Shown here: piece by piece, positions 1 to 5,036 of the stretch
Layout of the letters: each line of letters starts with the position of its first letter
How positions within the stretch are numbered: position 1 is the stretch's first letter
DNA from: Flavobacteriaceae bacterium
GTDB taxonomy: Bacteria; Bacteroidota; Bacteroidia; Flavobacteriales; Flavobacteriaceae
Assembly (NCBI GenBank): GCA_030829155.1
Contig: JAURBD010000108.1
Coordinates: 1-5,036 of the forward strand
Length of the DNA stretch: 5,036 nt
Direction: 5' to 3'
Translations under genes and position numbers: made by a program
Notes under the pieces: model-generated
Database searches by the model: none
What the model was told of the DNA's origin: nothing
Seen by the model: only the letters and a program-made list of their open reading frames with translations

Positions 1-419
1 CAACATCAGGCAAACAACTAATCGGTTGCGAAAATTTGCTGATTAATACTCCAGAGCTTTCTGCTACTATACTGAGAATGGGCGGACTTATTGGACTAGA
101 AAGACACCCCGTTTTTCAATTGAGCAATAAAACATTTGTTGACAACCCCGATGGAAGTATCAATTTGATACATTTGACTGATTGTATTCATATTATAAAC
201 ACTTTAATTAGCCGAAAAATTGTCAACAATGTTTATAACTGCGTAACCCCATATCATCCAAGTAGAAATAAATATTACACTCAAGTGGCAGATCGATTTG
301 GGTGTAAACGACCTGTTTTCAAGGGAACTAGCAGTATTGACAAACAAATTTCATCTAACAAGTTTATCAAAGATTTCAATTATCGTTTTAAAGTTCAAAA
401 TTTGTTAATATTATCTTAA
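1..419 (+). CDS. NAD(P)-dependent epimerase/dehydratase (SDR family), C-terminal part
   Basis: This is the 3' end of a gene that enters from the left edge. The frame is open from base 3 (first full codon Thr) to the TAA at 417-419, giving 138 visible residues. The TTG at 36 is internal, because the frame continues upstream of it in the same style (TSGKQLIGCEN). The visible part resembles the C-terminal half of extended/atypical SDR proteins annotated as YeeZ-like or NAD-dependent epimerase/dehydratase. It has a substrate-side strand with ATILRMGGLIG followed by RHP (from base 102), then the conserved SINLIHLTDCI stretch (N at 162, D at 180), then NCVTPYHPSRNKYYT. The N-terminal Rossmann GxxGxxG and the catalytic Tyr/Lys region lie outside the window, so coenzyme and substrate cannot be judged. 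It is a soluble cytoplasmic enzyme by family. The family call is fairly secure; the reaction is unknown. Confidence 0.8.
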   Translation, partial: TSGKQLIGCENLLINTPELSATILRMGGLIGLERHPVFQLSNKTFVDNPDGSINLIHLTDCIHIINTLISRKIVNNVYNCVTPYHPSRNKYYTQVADRFGCKRPVFKGTSSIDKQISSNKFIKDFNYRFKVQNLLILS

Positions 420-442
420 GACTTCTTTTTAAAGATTTAAGA
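414..442 (+). terminator. Possible weak hairpin after the SDR gene
   Basis: A nested inverted repeat starts at the SDR stop codon. The outer arms are TCTTAA (414-419) and TTAAGA (437-442). Inside them are TCTTT (424-428) and AAAGA (431-435), which can fold only with the central bases open. The stem is almost all A/T and is not followed by a clean T-run, so it is a poor intrinsic terminator and may be chance in AT-rich DNA. The 53-base gap to the next gene would allow either read-through or separate transcription. Confidence 0.2.
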
Positions 443-472
443 GTTCTTGGTAATTTTAATAAAAACTAAAAG

Positions 473-934
473 GTGTTAACTAATAAGCACATTATTGAAT
501 TGTATCAGGTAACATTAGCTGAATGTCGTTTAGCTAAATTATCCTACTTAAAATCTGCTGACAAACAACACCTTCCAGAGTACAAACGATTTTTAAACCT
601 TCAAGCTACAGTAAGAAACCGAATCTATAATGACTTGCTGTCCATTTTAGATGAAAAAGGTTTAAAACTAAGTGAATTGTTTCTTCAAAATCATAACCGA
701 GGGGAAATCATGATTTCAACCTTAGCAACTGAAAAGCAAAATGCATTCACTAAAGCGATGGGAAAAGACGAATCCATCATCAAAAATCTTTTTAAAATCA
801 TAGACATTGAGAAAAGTAATAATACCCAAGAAAAATTAATTCGTTTTATTGATAAGCTCAAAAATTCATTCTTGACCAATCAGACTTTTGAAAAGCAAAC
901 CGTAGGTCATGAAGAAGAAAAAAAAGCTGGTTGA
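473..934 (+). CDS. Small all-helical hypothetical protein
   Basis: This 153-residue protein is not recognised. It is soluble, with no signal peptide or membrane span, is rich in Lys, Leu, Glu and Asn, and contains almost no Gly or Pro. It reads as four or more amphipathic helices, roughly residues 4-30, 33-63, 80-112 and 116-138, followed by a charged tail (HEEEKKAG). That pattern would suit a small helical bundle, perhaps ferritin-like or DUF2383-like, but no metal-ligand ExxH motif is evident, so this is only a shape-based guess. GTG at 473 is the longest start: an in-frame TAA lies just upstream at 467-469, and the first ATG is only at codon 79. There is no Shine-Dalgarno site, but a TAAAAA at 460-465 lies 7 bases upstream, as is common in Bacteroidota. 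TTG at 500 is an alternative start. It follows the SDR gene by 53 bases on the same strand and converges on the lipoprotein gene. Confidence 0.65.
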   Translation: MLTNKHIIELYQVTLAECRLAKLSYLKSADKQHLPEYKRFLNLQATVRNRIYNDLLSILDEKGLKLSELFLQNHNRGEIMISTLATEKQNAFTKAMGKDESIIKNLFKIIDIEKSNNTQEKLIRFIDKLKNSFLTNQTFEKQTVGHEEEKKAG

Positions 935-941
935 TTTTTTC
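917..941. terminator. Weak A/T inverted repeat at the convergent gene ends
   Basis: GAAAAAA (917-923) and TTTTTTC (935-941) are perfect inverted arms around an 11-base loop that includes the stop codon of the helical protein gene. Read on the plus strand it ends in a T6 run; on the minus strand it ends in a T8 run. It is placed where a bidirectional terminator between two convergent units would be expected. The stem is nearly pure A-U and would be thermodynamically weak, so the call rests mainly on position. Confidence 0.3.
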
Positions 942-944
942 AAA

Positions 945-981
945 TTGAAGCCTTTTTAAATTTTATTTTATTCTACTTCAA
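945..981. repeat. Inverted repeat TTGAAG/CTTCAA in the convergent gap
   Basis: TTGAAG (945-950) and CTTCAA (976-981) form 6-base inverted arms separated by 25 bases of T-rich sequence. The right arm lies inside the last codons of the lipoprotein gene. It may contribute to termination of the minus-strand operon, but the long loop makes it weak evidence. Confidence 0.18.
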
Positions 982-1498
982 ATTCATTTTTTTCAAGATT
1001 AATTTCGTTCAGAGCGATATCGTCTATTCTCATAAGCAATATATTATATGAATCAAAAAGATCTGTGAGTGCATTAGTTAGTGACTCCATATCTTCCTTT
1101 TGACTGTAATATTTAGATCTCAAAAGATGAGTCTTGACAACACGCAATCTGCTCTTAATTGCATGAATTTCAAAAGGATCAATCAAAACTTCATTCAACA
1201 AATCGTCAGAGGATTTTATTGCCCCTTCCAAATAAAACTCTATACCTTCAGGGTCTAGTTTTTTGAGCCCCTCTACTGAGGTTCTAAAGCGAGAAAAAAC
1301 TTTATTTTTATTCAAGGTAGAATCCAAAAGGATTTTGCTTTTTGGCAAATAAAATGTTTTTTTTCTTGACGCTTCAATTGGGATTAAAACAGTGTCGCGG
1401 ACTGCTTTATCAACTTCTTCGGTTTTTTGAGTAACCGATTCACAGCCAGTCAACAAAACAAAATAAAAACCAATACATTTTAAAAAGAATCTATTCAT
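968..1498 (-). CDS. Uncharacterised lipoprotein, last gene of the carotenoid operon
   Basis: This 176-residue protein has a classic type II signal peptide: MNR, a hydrophobic stretch (residues 4-16) and a lipobox LLTGC with the acylated Cys at position 19. It should therefore be anchored in the inner or outer membrane, facing the periplasm. The mature part is about 157 residues, mostly helical and rich in charged residues. It has a stretch at about 90-150 (EGAIKSSDDLLNEVLIDPFEIHAIKSRLRVVKTHLL onward, in part) with heptad-like spacing of Leu/Ile/Val that could form a helical hairpin. No catalytic motif or known domain is recognised. The ATG at 1498 overlaps the TGA of cruF by four bases (ATGA), which points to translational coupling and co-expression with the carotenoid genes. 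A role in placing, binding or protecting the pigment in the envelope is possible but is inference from position only. It may equally be an unrelated passenger. The stop is TAA at 970-968. Confidence 0.82.
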   Translation of the reverse strand: MNRFFLKCIGFYFVLLTGCESVTQKTEEVDKAVRDTVLIPIEASRKKTFYLPKSKILLDSTLNKNKVFSRFRTSVEGLKKLDPEGIEFYLEGAIKSSDDLLNEVLIDPFEIHAIKSRLRVVKTHLLRSKYYSQKEDMESLTNALTDLFDSYNILLMRIDDIALNEINLEKNEFEVE

Positions 1499-2154
1499 AA
1501 TAAATTTTGTAAGGTATTTATTTTTAACAATAAAATCATGAAAAACAAAAGTTGCAACAAAAACAGATGGTGAGTAAACCAGTGTTTTATATCAACTTTC
1601 CAAAAATGATAAAAAAATTGGAGGGGGAGGGCAACTAAAACCCAACCAAAATAGTTTTGAAAAGGTGCTTTTCCGTTTTGAAATTCCCAAAAATCAAGTA
1701 TGGGCGCAATGGGCTCTAACATAAAATCAAATAGAAGCATCAATCCAAGACCTACGATGACTCTGGGGACAAGTTTATCGTATAAATTAGAGGCAATTGC
1801 TGCGGAGCATACTGTTAAAATACTCCAATTAGCTCCAATTAGTATTGGAACCCCATACAATTTCCATCCCAAGGCTTCTCCATATTGATATGAGCCAAAT
1901 ATATATCCGAAATTAACCCCTAAAATTTCTGCTAACATTCCAACGATAAAACTGAGTGTTGTAATTTTTATAAATCCTGAAGTTTTCCAACACACTAAAA
2001 CCATAAGAAAAAAACAGAGAGATAGATTAATGGGGGTTGCTTCAACAAACCAATGTGAGTTCCCATAAAGAATCCCAATAATGCCGCTAACATGAAACAA
2101 CCATATTGTTGCAATGGCTATTATTTGTATATCGATACTTTCTTTAAATTTCAT
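1495..2154 (-). CDS. cruF: Carotenoid 1,2-hydratase (CruF family membrane protein)
   Basis: The product adds water across the 1,2 double bond of an acyclic psi end, giving a 1-hydroxy (1') end group. It acts in the membrane on carotenes such as gamma-carotene or its relatives. It has 219 residues, within the usual size for the carotenoid-biosynthesis (DUF422) family, and about six to seven predicted membrane spans. Family-like motifs seen are FHVSGIIGI (20-28), TPINLSL (40-46), GMLAEILGVNFGYIFGSY (72-89), GVPILIGANWS (101-111) and LLFDFMLEPIAPILDFWEF (140-158). Acidic residues E76, D143 and E147 sit in or near membrane segments and are candidates for the acid/base chemistry of hydration; that assignment is inference. 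The ATG at 2154 directly abuts the crtD stop (TAAATG, no spacer), and the 3' end overlaps the lipoprotein start by four bases. The archaeal bacterioruberin-pathway homologues share this fold, but the crtD/crtA neighbours favour the bacterial psi-end hydratase. Confidence 0.88.
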   Translation of the reverse strand: MKFKESIDIQIIAIATIWLFHVSGIIGILYGNSHWFVEATPINLSLCFFLMVLVCWKTSGFIKITTLSFIVGMLAEILGVNFGYIFGSYQYGEALGWKLYGVPILIGANWSILTVCSAAIASNLYDKLVPRVIVGLGLMLLFDFMLEPIAPILDFWEFQNGKAPFQNYFGWVLVALPLQFFYHFWKVDIKHWFTHHLFLLQLLFFMILLLKINTLQNLL

Positions 2155-3627
2155 TTAATTTATCCTGGGTATTTGATCTGAAACAATTTTTGCAGACAAT
2201 AAACATAGAGGAATTCCACCTCCAGGATGTACGCTTCCTCCACAAAAATATAGATTTTTAATTTGCTGAGAAAAATTAGGATGTCTCAAAAAAGCAGCCA
2301 TTCTAGCATTACTTGAGGAACCGTATAAAGCTCCCTGATGTGATTCTGTTTTTTGTTCAATTAAAGGAGGAGTCAAGGTATCTTCTTCAACAATAAAATC
2401 TTGAAGGTTTACGCCTAAAATTCGGTTAATTTTTTTTAATACGCTTGCTCGAAGAGACTGAACTAATTCGTTCCAATCTTGATCGCTATCTGGAGGAGTA
2501 TTAATCATCACAAACCAATTTTCACAACCCTTGGGGGCATCAGATGGAATATCTTTTGATGTAATATTCACATAAACAGTTGGATCGTCCGATACAGTTT
2601 GTTCCTCAAAAATAGTTTTGAATTCTTTTTTATAATCCTCTGAAAAAAATATATTGTGTAAATCAAGTTCTTTGAATTCTCTTGAAATTCCCCAGTAAAA
2701 AATTATGGCTGAACTTGATCGTTCTTGCTCTAAAATCTTGGAGGGTTGAAATTCTTTGTTTAGCAATTGTTTATAAGTTGGATAAACATCCATATTAGAA
2801 CACACCTTATCTGCAGGATAAAAGGCATTTCCAGTTTTTACTCCAACAGACTTTTGGTTCTCGACAATAATTTGATTTACCCTTTCATTCAAACGGAAAA
2901 CCACGCCTTGACGCTTAGCAAGTTCATACAAAGAGCTCGTTATAGACTCCATTCCTTTTTTTGGAACAAAGGTTCCATAATGATTTTCTAAATGCTGGAT
3001 CAAGGTCATGATCCCCGGGGTTTGGTATGGGTTAGATCCGTTGTAGGTTGCGAATCTGTCAAAAAACTGAACTAAATGTGGTTCTTTTAGTTGTTCTTGG
3101 TTTATTTGATGAAGGCTTTTCCCCAACTCAAGAGTCCTGATTTGTAAAATTGCTTTCAGAGTTTCTGTATTTAAAAAAGACTTTAACTTGTGTAATGATT
3201 GTTTCAAGAAAATAGACTCTGTCAAATCATATTTTTTTTTCGCTTTCTTTAAGTAATCTGCTAATACTTTGGGGGAAACTCCTAAAACGGATTCTACTTC
3301 AGAAAAAAATAATTCTTGGTTATCGTAGGCGTTAAGTCGAGTACCGTCCTCCCAAAAATAAGAACAGCCGATTTCTTTTTTTGAATACTCAAAATATTCT
3401 TTGGGATTCTCGCCACAGATTTCAAAAAGTTCTTCAACGAACTGAGGCATGGTAAACAATGAAGGTCCTGCATCAAATCTAAAATCACCCAAATTAAATG
3501 CACTTAGTTTACCTCCTGGATAAGGATTGGCCTCAAAAACTTGAACATCATACCCTTTTCTAGCCAGTCGAATACTTGTTGCAAGTCCAGCTACCCCAGA
3601 ACCTATAATAATTACTTTATTGTTCAT
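2155..3627 (-). CDS. crtD: 1-hydroxycarotenoid 3,4-desaturase (CrtI/CrtD family)
   Basis: This FAD-dependent, membrane-associated desaturase of 490 residues is typical in length for the CrtI/CrtD family. The N-terminus is a textbook dinucleotide-binding fold: VIIIGSGVAGL (5-15) with GxGxxG at 9-14, a ribose-binding acid E32 at the end of the second strand, then PGGK (37-40) and the FDAGPSLF stretch. The C-terminus has the family signature LYFCGGSVHPGGGIPLCLLS, with HPGGGIP at 467-473, closing the FAD site. CrtI (phytoene desaturase) and CrtD are close paralogues. Linkage to cruF and a crtA homologue makes the 3',4'-desaturation of 1'-hydroxylated carotenoids the best assignment, but phytoene desaturase is not excluded by motifs alone. 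The start is ATG 3627. A longer open frame reaches 3735, but its 36 extra residues precede the Rossmann strand and lie inside crtA, so they are not expected to be translated. The start overlaps the end of crtA by 11 bases. The gene contains an A9 run (3240-3232). Confidence 0.88.
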   Translation of the reverse strand: MNNKVIIIGSGVAGLATSIRLARKGYDVQVFEANPYPGGKLSAFNLGDFRFDAGPSLFTMPQFVEELFEICGENPKEYFEYSKKEIGCSYFWEDGTRLNAYDNQELFFSEVESVLGVSPKVLADYLKKAKKKYDLTESIFLKQSLHKLKSFLNTETLKAILQIRTLELGKSLHQINQEQLKEPHLVQFFDRFATYNGSNPYQTPGIMTLIQHLENHYGTFVPKKGMESITSSLYELAKRQGVVFRLNERVNQIIVENQKSVGVKTGNAFYPADKVCSNMDVYPTYKQLLNKEFQPSKILEQERSSSAIIFYWGISREFKELDLHNIFFSEDYKKEFKTIFEEQTVSDDPTVYVNITSKDIPSDAPKGCENWFVMINTPPDSDQDWNELVQSLRASVLKKINRILGVNLQDFIVEEDTLTPPLIEQKTESHQGALYGSSSNARMAAFLRHPNFSQQIKNLYFCGGSVHPGGGIPLCLLSAKIVSDQIPRIN

Positions 3628-4294
3628 GAATAAAATCTTCCAAAAGTTCAAAACGAGAAAAAAGATCTTCCTTGTACCATTTCTTCTTTCGAGTTTCTTT
3701 AACAATATCTGAATGAGCTTTTGCTTCGTAAGCAAAATTTTGGACTGCTTCGATATTATCCCAAATACTGATTGTTGCTTGTTGAATAAAAGGCAACTCC
3801 CCTATACCTTTGTAAAAGTGAACACCAACTGCCTGCTCAATGGCTTTACTTGCTCTAGGAACAGCTGCCCAGAAAGACAACAAACGGTTCCATCTCAGAG
3901 TAGCACGGGTAATTATTGCTATTTTCCCTTTGGGAATTTCCTTGTTTTTGGTTTTAGTTTCAAAAGGATTTATACCGTCCCACTTCCCATGACTTTGAAT
4001 GGGTTTAAGACTCAAGGTTCTAATTTTTATGGTTTTTTTTTTATACTTTTTCATTAGGTTACTTTTTTCAAAAAAAACAGAAGCTGCTTGTTGATTTTCC
4101 CAAACTCCTAAAAAAGCATAGGTTGAAAAATCAGGGGCTAAACTAAAGCCACTCCCTGCACCTGTACCCATAAGCTTAGCAAAAAGAAGTCCTTGAACTT
4201 CATTAAATGAATAAGGAGCAAACCCCATTTGCTTGAATGCCCAAAACTTATTTGATTTGAAATGAAATAAAGTTACAGTAGTATAATTTTCCAT
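3617..4294 (-). CDS. crtA: CrtA-family carotenoid oxygenase (spheroidene monooxygenase-like, probable 2-hydroxylase)
   Basis: This 225-residue protein belongs to the CrtA family, whose purple-bacterial members use O2 to oxidise C-2 of spheroidene to a ketone. Matching features are TLFHFKSNKFWAFKQMG (8-24), KLMGTGAGSGFSLAPDFSTY (40-59), the central ITRATLR (128-134) followed by FWAAVP (141-146), GIGELPFIQQATISIW (163-178) and the C-terminal KEDLFSRFELLEDF. A CrtA relative from Flavobacterium P99-3 has been described as a carotenoid 2-hydroxylase in myxol biosynthesis. With cruF and crtD adjacent, the 2'-hydroxylase role is more likely here than the ketolase role; sequence alone does not separate them. 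The ATG at 4294 is the first gene of the minus-strand operon and its TAA lies inside the crtD start region. A 10-base A run (4042-4033) encodes Lys85-Lys87 plus the first base of Thr88 and could be prone to slippage. No signal peptide or membrane span is seen, consistent with a soluble or peripheral protein. Confidence 0.85.
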   Translation of the reverse strand: MENYTTVTLFHFKSNKFWAFKQMGFAPYSFNEVQGLLFAKLMGTGAGSGFSLAPDFSTYAFLGVWENQQAASVFFEKSNLMKKYKKKTIKIRTLSLKPIQSHGKWDGINPFETKTKNKEIPKGKIAIITRATLRWNRLLSFWAAVPRASKAIEQAVGVHFYKGIGELPFIQQATISIWDNIEAVQNFAYEAKAHSDIVKETRKKKWYKEDLFSRFELLEDFIHEQ

Positions 4295-4412
4295 AAATTA
4301 TTTAAACATAATAAAGATATGAGGTATTAGGACTAAAAAGAAGAAAAAAGCAAACGATTTATTGAATTAAATTTCTTGTTAAAGAGATGAATAATGTATC
4401 AAAAGATTTTAG

Positions 4413-4420
4413 TAATTTTG
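4413..4420 (+). promoter_or_regulatory. Bacteroidota-type -7 element (TAATTTTG)
   Basis: TAATTTTG fits the TAnnTTTG -7 consensus used by the primary sigma factor of Bacteroidota exactly. It lies 26 bases before the ATG at 4447, which would give a short 5' leader of about 20 bases. No TTG/TTTG -33 element was found at the usual spacing (the nearest TTG, 4376-4378, is about 34 bases away), so the promoter call is partial. An A-rich TAAAAA at 4430-4435 could serve as the ribosome-binding region. No equally good element was found for the divergent crtA operon; near matches on the minus strand (TATCTTTA 4319-4312, TATGTTTA 4310-4303) each have one mismatch and no -33 partner. Confidence 0.4.
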
Positions 4421-4446
4421 ATTAGATTATAAAAACTACATTAAAT

Positions 4447-4536
4447 ATGACCATTACTTTTGTTGCAAACGTTGTCATCATCACCTCATTAATCGTTGTG
4501 ATTGCGATTATAAGAGATTTATCCAAAAATAATTGA
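4447..4536 (+). CDS. Predicted 29-residue single-span membrane peptide upstream of the channel gene
   Basis: This short open frame encodes 29 residues from ATG 4447 to TGA 4534-4536. Residues 5-22 (FVANVVIITSLIVVIAII) form one strong hydrophobic span, followed by a short tail RDLSKNN carrying two positive and one negative charges, which would predict a cytoplasmic C-terminus. There is a TAAAAA 11 bases upstream and a -7-like promoter element 26 bases upstream. Its stop overlaps the TTG start of the channel gene in a TTGA arrangement, so it could be a true small membrane protein translationally coupled to the channel, or a leader peptide that sets channel translation. It is not recognised as any known family. 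Chance hydrophobic reading is possible because AT-rich frames easily encode Ile/Val/Leu runs, but the start, leader and overlap all fit a real gene. Confidence 0.45.
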   Translation: MTITFVANVVIITSLIVVIAIIRDLSKNN

Positions 4537-5036
4537 AGTCTTTTAATTTCATCGATCGTTTCATTTACGTTCTGATTATCGTAAATGTTATTGCAATGGT
4601 ATTAGAATCTCACTTGAGTCTTCGTAATACCTATGGTTACTATTTTTACTTATTCGAGTTTGCATCCATTCTTGTATTTTCAGCAGAATACATCTACAGG
4701 ATTGTTCATGCTCATCAAAAAGATGGAAAAAAAGGGGTCTTAAACTATGTATTTAGTCTTTTTGGAATTATTGATTTGATTTCAATCCTTCCTTTTTACC
4801 TCAATCAATTTATTAAAATTGATGGACGATTTTTGCGAATCCTAAGATTATTTAGACTTACAAGAATTTTCAAACTGGGGAGAAATAGTTCTTCTCTAAA
4901 AGTATTTGTTAAATCTTTAACCAGCGTAAAGGCCGAACTCATATTCACTTTATTTTTATCGGTATTAACTATTTTATTTTCTGCTTCAGCAATCTACTAC
5001 TTAGAAAATGAAGCTCAACCCAATAAGTTTTCTAGC
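4533..5036 (+). CDS. Voltage-gated cation (probably K+) channel, N-terminal part
   Basis: This is the start of a six-span Kv-type ion transporter protein that runs off the right edge; 168 residues are visible. S1 is about 10-26, S2 about 38-57 with the conserved acids E42 and E52 and R56, and S3 about 74-93 with D81 and P87. S4 carries a positive residue at every third position (R99, R102, R105, R108, R111, K114, R117), the hallmark of a voltage sensor. The S4-S5 linker follows, and S5 is about 135-157. The visible end YYLENEAQPNKFSS is where such channels enter the pore turret, so the pore helix and selectivity filter should begin just past base 5036. Potassium selectivity is inferred from the family. 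The start chosen is TTG 4533: the preceding in-frame codon is a TAA stop (4530-4532), and the first ATG (codon 22) would cut into S1. The start overlaps the stop of the small peptide gene. Confidence 0.85.
   Translation, partial: MKSFNFIDRFIYVLIIVNVIAMVLESHLSLRNTYGYYFYLFEFASILVFSAEYIYRIVHAHQKDGKKGVLNYVFSLFGIIDLISILPFYLNQFIKIDGRFLRILRLFRLTRIFKLGRNSSSLKVFVKSLTSVKAELIFTLFLSVLTILFSASAIYYLENEAQPNKFSS

Noticed and set aside
691..879. 62-residue minus-strand frame inside the helical protein gene
   Set aside because: The longer plus-strand frame accounts for this stretch, and the antisense translation shows no domain or leader.
1823..1842. Perfect tandem 10-base repeat CTCCAATTAG x2
   Set aside because: It falls in the conserved LIGANWS motif of cruF, where codon content explains it. 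There are only two copies and no extension beyond them, so it is not treated as a repeat element.
3628..3735. 36-residue N-terminal extension of the crtD frame
   Set aside because: It lies wholly within crtA, and the Rossmann strand of the FAD site begins directly after the ATG at 3627, as in other family members. The extension has no targeting signal pattern expected of this enzyme.
3713..4057. 114-residue plus-strand open frame antisense to crtA
   Set aside because: It is fully covered by the well-supported crtA gene on the other strand, and its translation is rich in Cys, Phe and Ser with no recognisable domain, which is typical of a shadow frame.
4295..4446. Promoter or operator for the crtA operon in the divergent gap
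   Set aside because: Only near-matches to the -7 consensus are seen on the minus strand, none with a -33 partner at suitable spacing, and no convincing regulator-binding palindrome was found.
1..5036. CRISPR arrays, insertion sequences, tRNA or rRNA genes, riboswitches
   Set aside because: No regularly spaced repeats, transposase frames, terminal inverted repeats or cloverleaf/rRNA-like sequences were found on either strand.

Overview
The window is AT-rich, its genes sit on A/T-rich leaders rather than strong Shine-Dalgarno sites, and it carries a gene trio (crtA-like, crtD, cruF) typical of myxol- or saproxanthin-type carotenoid producers. Together these suggest a Bacteroidota genome, probably a marine flavobacterium or a relative. 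This is inferred from gene content and base composition; no rRNA or other marker is present.

Layout. (1) Bases 1-934, plus strand: the 3' end of an SDR-type NAD(P)-dependent epimerase/dehydratase that enters from the left edge, then a small all-helical protein of unknown function (473-934, GTG start). (2) Bases 935-967: a 33-base convergent gap with weak A/T-rich inverted repeats. (3) Bases 968-4294, minus strand: a tightly packed four-gene operon read right to left, crtA-like carotenoid oxygenase (4294-3617), crtD carotenoid 3,4-desaturase (3627-2155), cruF carotenoid 1,2-hydratase (2154-1495) and an uncharacterised lipoprotein (1498-968). The junctions are an 11-base overlap, a zero-base TAAATG junction and a 4-base ATGA overlap, so the four genes are very likely co-transcribed and translationally coupled. 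(4) Bases 4295-4446: a divergent intergenic region with one good Bacteroidota -7-like element pointing right. (5) Bases 4447-5036, plus strand: a predicted 29-residue single-span membrane peptide whose TGA stop overlaps the TTG start of a voltage-gated (Kv-type) cation channel that runs off the right edge before its pore.

How the genes work together. CruF would hydrate the acyclic psi end of a carotene to a 1'-hydroxyl, CrtD would introduce the 3',4' double bond, and the CrtA homologue would oxidise C-2'. The three together match the set of psi-end modifications in myxol (1'-OH, 2'-OH, 3',4'-didehydro). Genes for phytoene synthesis, the main desaturation, cyclisation and beta-ring hydroxylation (crtB, crtI, crtY, crtZ) are absent here and would have to lie elsewhere. 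The lipoprotein at the operon end has no known role in the pathway and is the least explained part of the cluster. The other unexplained item is the tiny membrane peptide coupled to the channel gene.
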